This document shows, in pieces, positions 25,588-34,240 of a stretch of DNA of 63,193 nucleotides. The DNA is from Nitrospirae bacterium UBA4572. Lineage in GTDB: Bacteria > Nitrospirota > Leptospirillia > Leptospirillales > Leptospirillaceae. The stretch spans positions 10,400 through 73,592 of the forward strand of contig DGKK01000025.1 in assembly GCA_002387725.1 (NCBI GenBank), written 5' to 3'. Numbering within the stretch: the stretch's first letter is position 1; every line of letters starts with the position of its first letter. Under the pieces are notes generated by a model that did no database searches, was not told the origin of the DNA, and worked only from the letters and a program-made list of their open reading frames with translations. The position numbers were made by a program, and so were the translations under genes.

Positions 25588-26910
25588 CTATTTTCCTAGG
25601 CAAAAACGGGAAAAAACCCGATCGTAGATTTCCTCTGTGGAAATCATTCCCGTTCCATCTTCCAATAGATTGCGTGCCTCTTCAAGTGATGTGAGGGCCA
25701 GATCGAAGGCGTTGGATCGAAGGGAGTCTTCGGCCCGGGTAATGGCCTTTAAAAAAGAGGAGAGGGCCTGGGCCTGGCGTTCTGAATCCAACAGGGGAGT
25801 CGAGTTGTTGTGGTGCGAGTAAAAGTCTTCGGCAAGAGAAACGAGGGCGTCAAGAAGTTGCCGCAGGCCTTTTCTGGTACGGGCGGAGACGACAAAGTCC
25901 GGAGGCAGGATGGGAGGGGGAGGGGAAAGGTCGACCTTGTTCCAGATCGTAAAATAAGGGGTCCGAGTGGAAAATGGAAGAGGTGCAAGTGTCTCCGGTG
26001 AGGTGACCCAAAGGAGCCGGTCAACATGGGCGATCGTTTTCCGGGCCTTGGAAATTCCCATCCCCTCGATCAGATCATTGGAGGAGCGAAAGCCGGCAGA
26101 GTCCAGAAGAAGAAGGTCTCCAAAGGGAAGGGAGAGGCGTCCTTCGAGGAGATCACGCGTCGTTCCTGGGTAGGGAGAGACGATGGCCCGGTCCGACTGG
26201 AGAAGGCGGTTGAAAAGGGAGGATTTTCCGGAGTTGGGGGGGCCGGCCAGCAAGACAGAGAAAGACGAAAAGACTCGCCTGTTCTTTCGAAAAAGAGAGA
26301 GTTGGTGTCGAGAGAGATGCTGGAGGGTGAGTATCTTGGGAAAAAGGAGGGAGTGGGAATAGGAGTGTTCTGAGTCGGTCAATTCCTCAGGATAGTCAAG
26401 AAAGGCATAAAAGGATGCTAGCAAATCGAGAAAGGCCTCTTTGATCGTGGCAAGAGGATGGTTTTCCGGACGGGAGAAGGAGGAATGGGCCGACAGAAAA
26501 TCCCCATAGGTCGGTGCCGTAATCATCCGGTGGAGAGATTCGGCCTTGAGGAGGGAGATCTTCCCGTTCTTATAGGCCCGCAGGGAAAACTCTCCCGGTT
26601 TTGCCTGTCGGATTCCGCACTCTTCGATGGAATGCAAAATGGATCGGATGTTTTGAGGGTTTCCATGAGCCTGAATCTCAACCACATCTTCGCCGGTAAA
26701 GGAATGAGGCCCGGGAAAAAAAAGGACAAGGACCGAGTCGATCGCCTGTCCCTGCCTTTTTAGTGTCAGGAGAGTCGCTTTTCGAGGAGCCGGGCAGGGG
26801 AGCCCTGGAAAAAGGGGCTGAATCTGTTGCCAGAGATTCAGCCCGGAAAGGCGAAGAATGCCGACGGGCTGGGGAACAAGTGCCGTCACCGGAGCGACGA
26901 TGGAGTCCAT
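25588..26910 (-). CDS. mnmE: tRNA modification GTPase MnmE
   Basis: GTPase partner of MnmG. The N-terminal folate-binding domain (SFTGEDVVEIQAHGN) is followed by the inserted G domain, with the G1 P-loop AGPPNSGKSSLFNRL (near residue 222), G3 DSAGFRSS and G4 NKVD. It ends in FCLGK, a variant of the C-terminal CIGK motif whose Cys is essential in the family. The G4-G5 region and linker are rather short; the length of 440 is slightly below average. Confidence 0.95.
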   Translation of the reverse strand: MDSIVAPVTALVPQPVGILRLSGLNLWQQIQPLFPGLPCPAPRKATLLTLKRQGQAIDSVLVLFFPGPHSFTGEDVVEIQAHGNPQNIRSILHSIEECGIRQAKPGEFSLRAYKNGKISLLKAESLHRMITAPTYGDFLSAHSSFSRPENHPLATIKEAFLDLLASFYAFLDYPEELTDSEHSYSHSLLFPKILTLQHLSRHQLSLFRKNRRVFSSFSVLLAGPPNSGKSSLFNRLLQSDRAIVSPYPGTTRDLLEGRLSLPFGDLLLLDSAGFRSSNDLIEGMGISKARKTIAHVDRLLWVTSPETLAPLPFSTRTPYFTIWNKVDLSPPPPILPPDFVVSARTRKGLRQLLDALVSLAEDFYSHHNNSTPLLDSERQAQALSSFLKAITRAEDSLRSNAFDLALTSLEEARNLLEDGTGMISTEEIYDRVFSRFCLGK

Positions 26911-26933
26911 GTTAGGAACTCTCGAAGGGAGCC

Positions 26934-28487
26934 TTATTTGGCAGGAATTGTTTTGAAGACGTAGCGCATGAGTACATATTGTTGTCCGATGGTCAGAAGA
27001 TTGTTGACGATCCAGTAGAGGACAAGCCCGGATGGAAAATTCAGGAAAAAGAAGGTCATCACAACAGGAAGGAAGAGCATGATCCGTCGTTGCATCGGGT
27101 CCGGAGTCGAGGGTGTGAGCTTGGTTTGGATCACCATGGTGATACCCATGATGATGGGGAAGATGTAATACGGATCCTTGATGGAGAGATCATGAATCCA
27201 GAGAAGGAAGGGGGCCTGTCTCAATTCGACGGTGTTATTCAGAATGTTATAAAGGGCCACGAATACGGGAATTTGGACAATAACCGGAAGGCATCCACCT
27301 AACGGGTTGATGCGGCGTTCCTTGTACAGCTCCATCATGGCCGCATTGAGTTGGGCCTTGTCGTCCTTGTACTTGGCCTGGAGCTTTTTGATCTCAGGCT
27401 GCAGCTGCTGCATTTGATTCATGGAACGAAAGGACATATAGGCCAAGGGAGAAAAAAGGATCTTGATCAGAAGCGTCACGAAAATGATGGCAAATCCATA
27501 ATTTTGCATATGTGTGTAAAGGGTGGAGAGAAAGACGAAAAGAAATTTGGCCAGGAAGCTGACAAGAGTGATCCGTCCAAAAAGAAACCAGCCGAAATCG
27601 ACAGTATCGAGAAGCCCAGGTTCTGCCGACTTCAGGAGGGAGTATCTTTTCGGCTCACCGGTGAGGGTGAGAGAGGCATGGGCATTGTTGAAAGAAAGAC
27701 GTATAAAGGAGTTGGTCTTGTCCTTGATGATTTCCGTGGAGGCCGGAAAGCCCTTCAGGGAAATATAACCGATAAAGTATTTGGTTTCATTCCCGACCCA
27801 GGTGAGGGAGGTGGGAGGAAAGACTTCGGAAATGTCCTTTTTGAACTCATTCATCTTTCCGTCGGGAGTTCCATAAATGGGACCCTGGAATTCCGTTCCG
27901 ATGAATTGGGTTTCATCGGACATCCCGAAATTCAGTCCGGGAAGAAAGACAAGGTGAAGATGGTCAGGATTGTCCACCGACACAGTGACATGATACCCCT
28001 GGGGGGGCAGCGTGTAGGAGAGTGTCACCGGGTGGTTGTTAAAGGAGTAAATAAGGGAAAGGGTGGACGGGCTAGTGACCGAGAGATTATGGGAGGAAAG
28101 GGGGGCCCCATTGTAGGCCATTCGTACAAGCGTTAGAGGAAGCAGCCCATTCTTGTCATGAACGACAAGTCCTCCCCCCATAAATCCCGGCTTTGAACGA
28201 AGGAGATCGATATTCGATTTCTTGTCGGAGGTGAAGTAGGAAAGGAGTTTCCAACCGATCATCGTTCCGGATGTTTCCGAGAAGGAAAGACGGATGTCTT
28301 TGTTGGAAAGCGAAAGAAGGGAAGACTCCATATCGTTGATCATCGGGACAGAGATCAGGTTGGAGGAAATGATTCCCTTGCCATTCGTCGGAGGCGGAGT
28401 TGCTGACTGGTGGGTAGAGAAATAGTAATAGAGGAGAAAGTTAAAGCCCAGGACGATGGCAATGAGGGGAAGCATTTTCTTTAACAT
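26934..28487 (-). CDS. yidC: Membrane protein insertase YidC
   Basis: Inserts proteins into the inner membrane, alone or with Sec. It has an N-terminal transmembrane segment (residues 5-27), a large periplasmic beta domain of about 280 residues typical of Gram-negative YidC, then the conserved core with five helices (including MQQLQPEIKKLQAKYKDDKAQLNAAMMELY, split by the coiled loop, and RINPLGGCLP). The length of 517 residues fits. It lies 23 nt before mnmE and downstream of yidD, the standard rpmH-rnpA-yidD-yidC order. Confidence 0.96.
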   Translation of the reverse strand: MLKKMLPLIAIVLGFNFLLYYYFSTHQSATPPPTNGKGIISSNLISVPMINDMESSLLSLSNKDIRLSFSETSGTMIGWKLLSYFTSDKKSNIDLLRSKPGFMGGGLVVHDKNGLLPLTLVRMAYNGAPLSSHNLSVTSPSTLSLIYSFNNHPVTLSYTLPPQGYHVTVSVDNPDHLHLVFLPGLNFGMSDETQFIGTEFQGPIYGTPDGKMNEFKKDISEVFPPTSLTWVGNETKYFIGYISLKGFPASTEIIKDKTNSFIRLSFNNAHASLTLTGEPKRYSLLKSAEPGLLDTVDFGWFLFGRITLVSFLAKFLFVFLSTLYTHMQNYGFAIIFVTLLIKILFSPLAYMSFRSMNQMQQLQPEIKKLQAKYKDDKAQLNAAMMELYKERRINPLGGCLPVIVQIPVFVALYNILNNTVELRQAPFLLWIHDLSIKDPYYIFPIIMGITMVIQTKLTPSTPDPMQRRIMLFLPVVMTFFFLNFPSGLVLYWIVNNLLTIGQQYVLMRYVFKTIPAK

Positions 28488-28522
28488 CTACATGGCACTT
28501 TCTTTATTGTGTGTGAGGAAGG

Positions 28523-28723
28523 TCATGGAAAGTCGATGCCACCGGGATGAAAGGGGTGACAGCGCAGAATCCTGAAGATGGATTTAATCAAGGCTCGATG
28601 AAATGGATATTTGTTGAAGGACAGGCGGGCGTATTCAGAGCAGGAAGGATAAAAACGGCAGGATTGGGGGAGGAAAGGAGAGATATACCTCTGATAGAGA
28701 GAAATCAAACCCTGCATCGTCAT
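28523..28723 (-). CDS. yidD: Membrane protein insertion efficiency factor YidD
   Basis: Small membrane-associated helper of YidC. From ATG 28723, which overlaps the rnpA stop (ATGA), it has 66 residues with the family core YQRYISPFLPQSCRFYPSCSEYA and the C-terminal RCHPFHPGG. Three conserved Cys are present. The open frame extends 77 codons upstream over rnpA, but that part is a shadow. Confidence 0.93.
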   Translation of the reverse strand: MTMQGLISLYQRYISPFLPQSCRFYPSCSEYARLSFNKYPFHRALIKSIFRILRCHPFHPGGIDFP

Positions 28724-29043
28724 GCCTTCAGTCGTGAAAGCGTTTTTCGCGCCTGAACCATCTGGTCGAGTAGCTGATCGAAGGACGTTGTCAGCGCGGG
28801 ATTCCGGCCCATGATGACATAATAACCCGGAGGGAAACCGTCGGTTAACCGATAGGCTTCCCTGAGGCGTCTCCGGACGCGGTTTCGGAAAACAGCCTTC
28901 CCGATCTTTTTTCCCACGAGTACGCTGAGACGATAGTCGCTGGAATTCTGACATAGAAGGACAAAGGACGAGGAGACAACCTTTATGCCGGGAGATTCGA
29001 TGATGCGCTGGATTTCACCACGGGTAAGCGAGACTGGCTTCAA
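28720..29043 (-). CDS. rnpA: Ribonuclease P protein component
   Basis: Protein subunit of RNase P that matures tRNA 5' ends. The RNR motif is KAVFRNRVRRRLREA (about residues 49-63). 107 residues from TTG 29043; no ATG or GTG lies in frame upstream, and the ribosome site is weak, so translation may be coupled to rpmH, whose stop is 12 nt away. The order rpmH-rnpA-yidD-yidC is the canonical one. Confidence 0.93.
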   Translation of the reverse strand: MKPVSLTRGEIQRIIESPGIKVVSSSFVLLCQNSSDYRLSVLVGKKIGKAVFRNRVRRRLREAYRLTDGFPPGYYVIMGRNPALTTSFDQLLDQMVQARKTLSRLKA

Positions 29044-29055
29044 TCTCGAGTCGCT

Positions 29056-29190
29056 TTAAACGGAAAGCTTGTAGCGACCCTTTGCCCGTCTTTTTTTGAG
29101 AACTTTTCTCCCGGCTGTTGTGGCCATGCGTTTTCTGAAGCCGTGGGTGCGGGCACGGCGAAGATTGCTGGGATTAAAGGTCAAAGACAT
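29056..29190 (-). CDS. rpmH: 50S ribosomal protein L34
   Basis: 44-residue highly basic ribosomal protein with the family pattern: TFNPSNLRRARTHGFRKRM then AGRKVLKKRRAKGR. ATG 29190 is preceded by AAGGAG at 6 nt. Too short for many gene finders but unambiguous. It lies 30 nt after rplI and 12 nt before rnpA. Confidence 0.95.
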   Translation of the reverse strand: MSLTFNPSNLRRARTHGFRKRMATTAGRKVLKKRRAKGRYKLSV

Positions 29191-29220
29191 GAAAAACTCC
29201 TTGTTAAGTTAATCAAAAAA

Positions 29221-29682
29221 TTACTGGGCGGTCTCCGGAACAATCGAGATCTTGAGGGAGGAGTGAATCCCATGACCGAGATTGACGGAGAGAACATGTT
29301 CGCCGAGCTCGCGAAGAGGAGATTCGATATGAATCTGCTTCTTGTCGAGGACCACCTTGTGTTCGGAGAGGAGGTCTACGATATGCATGGTGGTGACAGA
29401 TCCAAAAATCTTGTCGTTTTGTCCCACCTTCACCGGAACGGAAAGAACTAGCTCGGAGAGGGTCTGCGCCAGGTTCTGGAGGCGTTCCTTTTCCTTCTGT
29501 GCCGCCTTCCGGATTTTTTCCTTGTGGACTTCAAGGGCGGCAATTTCCGATTTTCCTGCGAGTACACACAATTGGTTCGGAAGAAGAAAGTTGCGGGCGT
29601 ATCCGGCAGATACAGACACAAGATCACCGGCTTCGCCAAGATTGTCAATTTTCTGTTTTAAGATAACGTTCGTCTTCCCCAT
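29221..29682 (-). CDS. rplI: 50S ribosomal protein L9
   Basis: Ribosomal protein with an N-terminal rRNA-binding domain (NVILKQKIDNLGEAGDLVSV, GYARNFLLPNQL at about residues 5-40), a long charged connecting helix (about 45-75) and a C-terminal domain. 153 residues. It is usually encoded with rpsF and rpsR; here it stands immediately upstream of rpmH and probably shares its transcript. A consensus-like promoter lies 35-63 nt upstream. Confidence 0.95.
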   Translation of the reverse strand: MGKTNVILKQKIDNLGEAGDLVSVSAGYARNFLLPNQLCVLAGKSEIAALEVHKEKIRKAAQKEKERLQNLAQTLSELVLSVPVKVGQNDKIFGSVTTMHIVDLLSEHKVVLDKKQIHIESPLRELGEHVLSVNLGHGIHSSLKISIVPETAQ

Positions 29683-29716
29683 GGCCTCTCCAGATTTTTA
29701 AAAGTTAAACTTCAAT

Positions 29717-29745
29717 AATATAACAGGCGAACAAAGCGAAATCAA
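29717..29745 (-). promoter_or_regulatory. Sigma70 promoter for rplI-rpmH-rnpA
   Basis: On the minus strand TTGATT (29745-29740) and TATATT (29722-29717) are separated by exactly 17 nt, and the region is AT-rich. The start site would be about 25-30 nt before the rplI start codon. Confidence 0.6.
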
Positions 29746-29864
29746 CGAAAATGACAAGACAATGAAAGTCATGGGAAATTCTGGGCCCGATCCGTTGAAG
29801 AGAGGGAAAGAACGAGGTTACACTCTTAAAAACAGAATCATAGAAGCTAATCTCAGGAGAGCCG

Positions 29865-30971
29865 ATGAGAACAGGCTTTACGACGGGAGCCTGTGCCCAG
29901 GCAGGAGTCAAGGCCTCGCTTGAGGCATTGGTGAGCGGGGCCTTTGCCGAACAAGTCACGATCCGTCTCCCGAATGGGAAGGATGCAAGCTTTTCCATCT
30001 TCCGGGAGATCCATCTCGATGTCGCCCACGAAAGACGGGCGGCTTGCTCCATCATTAAGGATGGAGGGGATGATCCCGACTGCACCCATGGGGCTGAAAT
30101 CGAAATTGACGTCGCCGTGGCTGAAGGAGGCAAGGTTGAGTTTGTTGCCGGGCCAGGGGTGGGCACGATCACAAAGCCTGGACTTTCCCTTGCTGTGGGG
30201 GAACCGGCGATCAATCCCGTCCCCCGACGGTATATGGAAAAAGAGTTCAACGGGATAAAAAAGGCGCTTGAGAAAAAATATAAACTGACCGATGCCGGGG
30301 CAAGAATAAGGATTTCCATTTCGGACGGGGTCGAAAGGGCAAAGAAGACTTTAAATGAGCGATTGGGAATTGAAGGTGGGCTCTCTATCCTCGGCACGAA
30401 GGGAATCGTGGTTCCGTTCAGTACGGCCGCCTATCGCTCAAGCATCTCCCAATCGATGGATGTGGCCAAAGCCCGAGGAATCGAGACAATCGTTCTGACC
30501 ACAGGGGGGCAAAGCGAAGCCTTTGCCATGAAGCTCTACCCGGAAATCCCCCCCGAAGGATTTATCCAGATAGGCGACTTCACGGGGTTCTCGGTCAAGG
30601 AGGCGGGGAAAAAACAATTCCCCCGCATCATCATGGCCGGTTTTTTGGGAAAGTTTTCGAAGCTGGCGAAAGGCGTAACACAGACCCATGCCGCCGGATC
30701 CCAGGTCGATCTCGAATTTTTGGCCTCGCTGGCGCGGCAGACAGGATCCGACGACACCGTATGCCAGCAAATCGTGGCCGCGAATACCGCACGCCACGTT
30801 GGGGAGATCCTTGAGCGGGAAGGGAATCTCTCCTTCTTCTCCTTGCTTTGCTCTAAAATCCTTCACCACGTGGAGAAGCTCTCCCCAAGACCTGCCGTCA
30901 TCGAGGTCCTGATAACGAATTTCGAAGGAAAACTTGTGGGCTCTGCTACCAGCAGCGGGAATGAAAATTGA
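29865..30971 (+). CDS. cbiD: Cobalt-precorrin-5B C1-methyltransferase
   Basis: Early-cobalt (anaerobic-type) cobalamin enzyme. It begins RTGFTTGACAQAGVKASL, the family hallmark, and has the GPGVGTITKPGL segment and ISVSDGVE-like block (RISISDGVERAKKTLNERLG). 368 residues. ATG 29865 is preceded by AGGAG at 5 nt. It is the first gene of a plus-strand operon divergent from rplI. No cobalamin riboswitch was seen in the 180-nt gap upstream. Confidence 0.93.
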   Translation: MRTGFTTGACAQAGVKASLEALVSGAFAEQVTIRLPNGKDASFSIFREIHLDVAHERRAACSIIKDGGDDPDCTHGAEIEIDVAVAEGGKVEFVAGPGVGTITKPGLSLAVGEPAINPVPRRYMEKEFNGIKKALEKKYKLTDAGARIRISISDGVERAKKTLNERLGIEGGLSILGTKGIVVPFSTAAYRSSISQSMDVAKARGIETIVLTTGGQSEAFAMKLYPEIPPEGFIQIGDFTGFSVKEAGKKQFPRIIMAGFLGKFSKLAKGVTQTHAAGSQVDLEFLASLARQTGSDDTVCQQIVAANTARHVGEILEREGNLSFFSLLCSKILHHVEKLSPRPAVIEVLITNFEGKLVGSATSSGNEN

Positions 30972-31639
30972 ACGGAAATCCAAAGATCTATCTGGTTGGA
31001 GTCGAACCAGAGGGGCCCGATCCAGGGCGTTCTCCTCTCTCCGAACTGATCGGAACAACCCGCCTCGTGATCGGGGGGAGCAGACATCTTGATCCTCTGA
31101 AAGAAATGATGGGGCCGGGGACGGAATGGCTTCGGGTGACCTCCAACATTCCCGAGGTGATCGAAAGACTCGGGCAATTTCTAAAAGAGGGGAAAGCGGG
31201 GGAGACCGCGCTTGTTCTGGCGACGGGAGATCCTCTTTACTATGGGATTGGGGGGGCGATAACAAAGGACCTTCCGGGAGAGTCCTTGGTGGTCATTCCG
31301 GCCGCGACCCTGGTTCAAAGAGCCTTTGCCCTGCTGCGGGAGCCCTGGGAGAAGGTCCATGTGGGAAGTCTTCACAGCAAGAAAGAAAAACCTGAGCTGA
31401 TTCCCGGACGTTGGGCCTTCTATACGGGGGGAAGCAGAGGCCCGGCAGAGGTCTGCCAAATGGTTATGGATCGAGGATTTCAAATTCGGAATGTGGCGAT
31501 ACTGGAAAATATAGGAATGGAAGGGGAGCGGGTCAGGCACTTTCCCCGAATGGACGCAGTCGAAGAACTTCCCGCCGACGTCAAGCCGCTCAATATGGTG
31601 GTCATGACAATAGAAGGAGCGGCAATCCATGAATCATGA
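30968..31639 (+). CDS. cbiE: Precorrin-6Y/cobalt-precorrin-7 C5-methyltransferase
   Basis: SAM-dependent corrin methyltransferase of the tetrapyrrole methylase family: glycine-rich N-terminal strand IYLVGVEPEGPDP, LVIGGSRHL and ATGDPLYYGIG (about residue 80) are the usual landmarks. 223 residues. It starts at TTG 30968 overlapping the cbiD stop (TTGA). CbiE and CbiT are separate here; in other bacteria they are fused as CobL. Confidence 0.9.
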   Translation: MNGNPKIYLVGVEPEGPDPGRSPLSELIGTTRLVIGGSRHLDPLKEMMGPGTEWLRVTSNIPEVIERLGQFLKEGKAGETALVLATGDPLYYGIGGAITKDLPGESLVVIPAATLVQRAFALLREPWEKVHVGSLHSKKEKPELIPGRWAFYTGGSRGPAEVCQMVMDRGFQIRNVAILENIGMEGERVRHFPRMDAVEELPADVKPLNMVVMTIEGAAIHES

Positions 31640-32234
31640 ATCCCGACTCTTCGGCTTGCCCGAGGAGTCCTTTGTCTTTACCGTGCCCAGAAAAGGGCTG
31701 ATCACCAAAACGGAGACGAGGGTGATCTCCTTGATGAAGCTGGATCTGCGTCCCGGGCAGGTTCTCTGGGATATCGGTGCGGGTTCGGGATCGGTCGGCA
31801 TCGAGGCCGCCCGCCTTGTTCCGGACCTTAAGGTCATTGCTGTCGAAAAAGATCCGGCCGATTATGAGTGCCTGAAAAAAAACATTGAAGCCTTTGGCCT
31901 CGGGGAGAGGATCATCCCAATTTTTGGCAAGGCTCCTGAGGCGCTTTTCCAGGCGGCTCCGCCCGACAGGGTCTTTATCGGAGGATCGGGGGGGCGAATG
32001 GCGGACCTTCTTGACTATTGTCTGGACAAAGGCAACAACGTCGGTATAGTGGCCAATTTTGCAACGATCGAAAACCTTGCCGAGGCTCTTGACTGGGCCA
32101 AAAGGAAAAAAATGACACCCGATATTGTACATCTCCAGGTGGGGCGGGGGGTTCCCATCGTCGGTCTCACAAGGATCGAGGCCCAGAATCCTGTGACCAT
32201 TCTGACGCTCTTCCCTGCCGAGGCTCTCTCGTGA
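31629..32234 (+). CDS. cbiT: Cobalt-precorrin-6B C15-methyltransferase (decarboxylating)
   Basis: Methylates C15 and removes the acetate carboxyl at C12. SAM-binding motif DIGAGSGSVGIEAARL (about residues 49-64) and the FIGGSGG block near 117 are typical of CbiT. 201 residues. It overlaps cbiE by 11 nt and cbiG by 4 nt, consistent with coupled translation. Confidence 0.92.
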   Translation: MNHESRLFGLPEESFVFTVPRKGLITKTETRVISLMKLDLRPGQVLWDIGAGSGSVGIEAARLVPDLKVIAVEKDPADYECLKKNIEAFGLGERIIPIFGKAPEALFQAAPPDRVFIGGSGGRMADLLDYCLDKGNNVGIVANFATIENLAEALDWAKRKKMTPDIVHLQVGRGVPIVGLTRIEAQNPVTILTLFPAEALS

Positions 32235-33367
32235 CGACCGTAAGCCAGGAGACGAGACCCCAGGGGATGCGGCTGGCCGTGGCGACAATCACGCGCCCGG
32301 GTCTGCTTGTGGCAGTCCGGATTGCCCGGGAGCATCAGGCGGATCTCTATGTGTCGGAAAAATATTTTTCCCATATCCCTGATGATCTCAAGGAGAGGGC
32401 CAAGGTCTTTGATGGGGTCATCAAAAACCTCCTGCCCGATCTATTTGCCTCGTATGACGGGATCATTCTCATCATGGCCCTGGGGATCGTGGTCCGGTCG
32501 ATTGCCCGTCTGGCGGAAGACAAGACCCGGGATCCTGCCGTTTTGGTGGGGGATGTTCAGGGACGCTTCATGATCAGCGTCCTGTCGGGACACAGTGGAG
32601 GTGCCAACAAGCTGACCGAAGAGATAGCACGAACCACCGGGGCCCTCCCGGTCATCACCACAGGAACCGATGTCTCGCAGACCGTGGCGCCCGACATGAT
32701 CGCCAAGGAAATCGGCGCCGTCCTGACCCCCCACGACAATCTCAAGCGTGTAAGTTCTGCCATAGTCGATGGGGATCCGGTCTTGTTTCTGAATCTTGAC
32801 AAGGTGCCGATCCCGTCCCTTGAGGGGGCAAAAAAGCCAAACATCCTCGTGACGGACATCCTCCCGGCTCCCTTGCCTTCTGTGAGGGCGGGCGTCTACA
32901 TCTCGATCTCGTACACTCTCCCTTCTCTTGGGGGGGGGCCAACGGTGCAGCTCATTCCCCGTTGTCTGGGGATCGGGATCGGGTGCAACCGTGGGACAAG
33001 CTACCAGGAGATCGAAGATCTTTTGAGTGAGGTCATGGATCGGGAAGATTGGCATCCGGAGGCCATACGGGCCTTCGGATCGATCGATCTCAAGAAGGAT
33101 GAAGAGGGCATTCTTCAGCTGGCGGCCCGCAGGGGATTGCCGCTATACTTTTTCTCCCGAAGCCAGCTGGAGGAGGTTCATGTTCCCAATCCTTCGGGGA
33201 TTGTCAAAAAATATGTGGGGACCCCTGCCGTGGCCGAACCGTCGGCATTGCTGGCCCTGCGGATGGCCTCGCCCCCCTGGCCTGGGACGCCGCAATTGGT
33301 CGTTGAAAAGGTCAAGTCGAAAAATGCGACATTGGCCATTGCCCGTTGGACTCCGGAGGCATCTTAA
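32231..33367 (+). CDS. cbiG: Cobalt-precorrin-5A hydrolase
   Basis: Opens the delta-lactone and releases acetaldehyde in the anaerobic B12 route. The N-terminal half has the GIVVRSIARLAEDKTRDPAVL-type block and HSGGANKLTEEIA; the C-terminal CbiG domain has GIGCNRGTSYQEIEDLL. 378 residues from GTG 32231, overlapping the cbiT stop (GTGA). Its presence supports the early-cobalt pathway. Confidence 0.92.
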   Translation: MTTVSQETRPQGMRLAVATITRPGLLVAVRIAREHQADLYVSEKYFSHIPDDLKERAKVFDGVIKNLLPDLFASYDGIILIMALGIVVRSIARLAEDKTRDPAVLVGDVQGRFMISVLSGHSGGANKLTEEIARTTGALPVITTGTDVSQTVAPDMIAKEIGAVLTPHDNLKRVSSAIVDGDPVLFLNLDKVPIPSLEGAKKPNILVTDILPAPLPSVRAGVYISISYTLPSLGGGPTVQLIPRCLGIGIGCNRGTSYQEIEDLLSEVMDREDWHPEAIRAFGSIDLKKDEEGILQLAARRGLPLYFFSRSQLEEVHVPNPSGIVKKYVGTPAVAEPSALLALRMASPPWPGTPQLVVEKVKSKNATLAIARWTPEAS

Positions 33368-33403
33368 GGACATTCATCCAAACAGAAACGGAAAAGAACA
33401 GCC

Positions 33404-34240
33404 ATGACGAAATCATATTTGACGGAATCCTCCCCCGGAAAGGGGGGAAAGCTCTCTTTGGTAGGTTTCGGCCCTGGAGCCGAGGACCATCTCACCCCCA
33501 TTGCCAGAAAGGCCATCGAACGGGCGGACGTGGTGATCGGCTACCGGACCTATATCGATCTTGTTCGTCACCTCGTCAACGGCAAGTCGGTGATCGAGAC
33601 CGGAATGACCGAAGAAATCGACAGGGCGACCCAGGCGGTCGAGCTCGCCTACCAAGGCCAGCATGTCGTTCTTGTCAGCAGCGGTGATGTGGGAATCTAC
33701 GGCATGGCCGGGCTGGCCTTTGAGGTTCTGGGAGAGAAGGGCTGGACGGGAGAAGAGATTGAGGTGAGTGTCCTTCCGGGGATTACCGCCCTTTCTGCCT
33801 GTGCGTCTCTCCTGGGAGCGCCTCTCATGCACGACTTTGCCTCCATCAGCCTTTCCGATCTCCTGACGCCCTGGGAGGTGATCCGGAAGCGCCTTGAGGC
33901 GGCCGCGATGGCGGATTTTGTGGTGGCCCTCTATAACCCCCGTTCATCCAAAAGGGTTCGCCAGGTCGAGGAGGCCCGGGAAATTCTTCTCTCACATCGA
34001 GGGGCCGATACTCCTGTGGGAATCGTCAAGAGCGCCATGCGCGATGGTGAAACTGTGGTGATCACGACACTCGATCATATGCTCGAGCATCCGATCGGAA
34101 TGCTGACCACCATCCTTGTGGGGAATTCCCAGACTCGACTTTTGGCCGGACGGATGGTGACTCCCCGAGGGTATCGGAACAAATACGATCTGGAGACGGG
34201 GGAAAAGATTGCCAAGAAGAAAGGATCCGGCTCGGAATGA
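33404..34240 (+). CDS. cbiH: Precorrin-3B/cobalt-factor III C17-methyltransferase
   Basis: Ring-contracting corrin methyltransferase. LVGFGPGAEDHLTPIARKAIERAD (split: strand then helix) and VIGYRTYIDL are the family start; SSGDVGIYGMAGL carries the SAM-site glycines. 278 residues; cobJ is the name in the aerobic route. It is separated from cbiG by 36 nt and overlaps cobO by 4 nt. Confidence 0.9.
   Translation: MTKSYLTESSPGKGGKLSLVGFGPGAEDHLTPIARKAIERADVVIGYRTYIDLVRHLVNGKSVIETGMTEEIDRATQAVELAYQGQHVVLVSSGDVGIYGMAGLAFEVLGEKGWTGEEIEVSVLPGITALSACASLLGAPLMHDFASISLSDLLTPWEVIRKRLEAAAMADFVVALYNPRSSKRVRQVEEAREILLSHRGADTPVGIVKSAMRDGETVVITTLDHMLEHPIGMLTTILVGNSQTRLLAGRMVTPRGYRNKYDLETGEKIAKKKGSGSE

Noticed and set aside
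29683..29864. Cobalamin riboswitch upstream of cbiD
   Set aside because: Only about 180 nt are available and no B12-box-like sequence could be seen.
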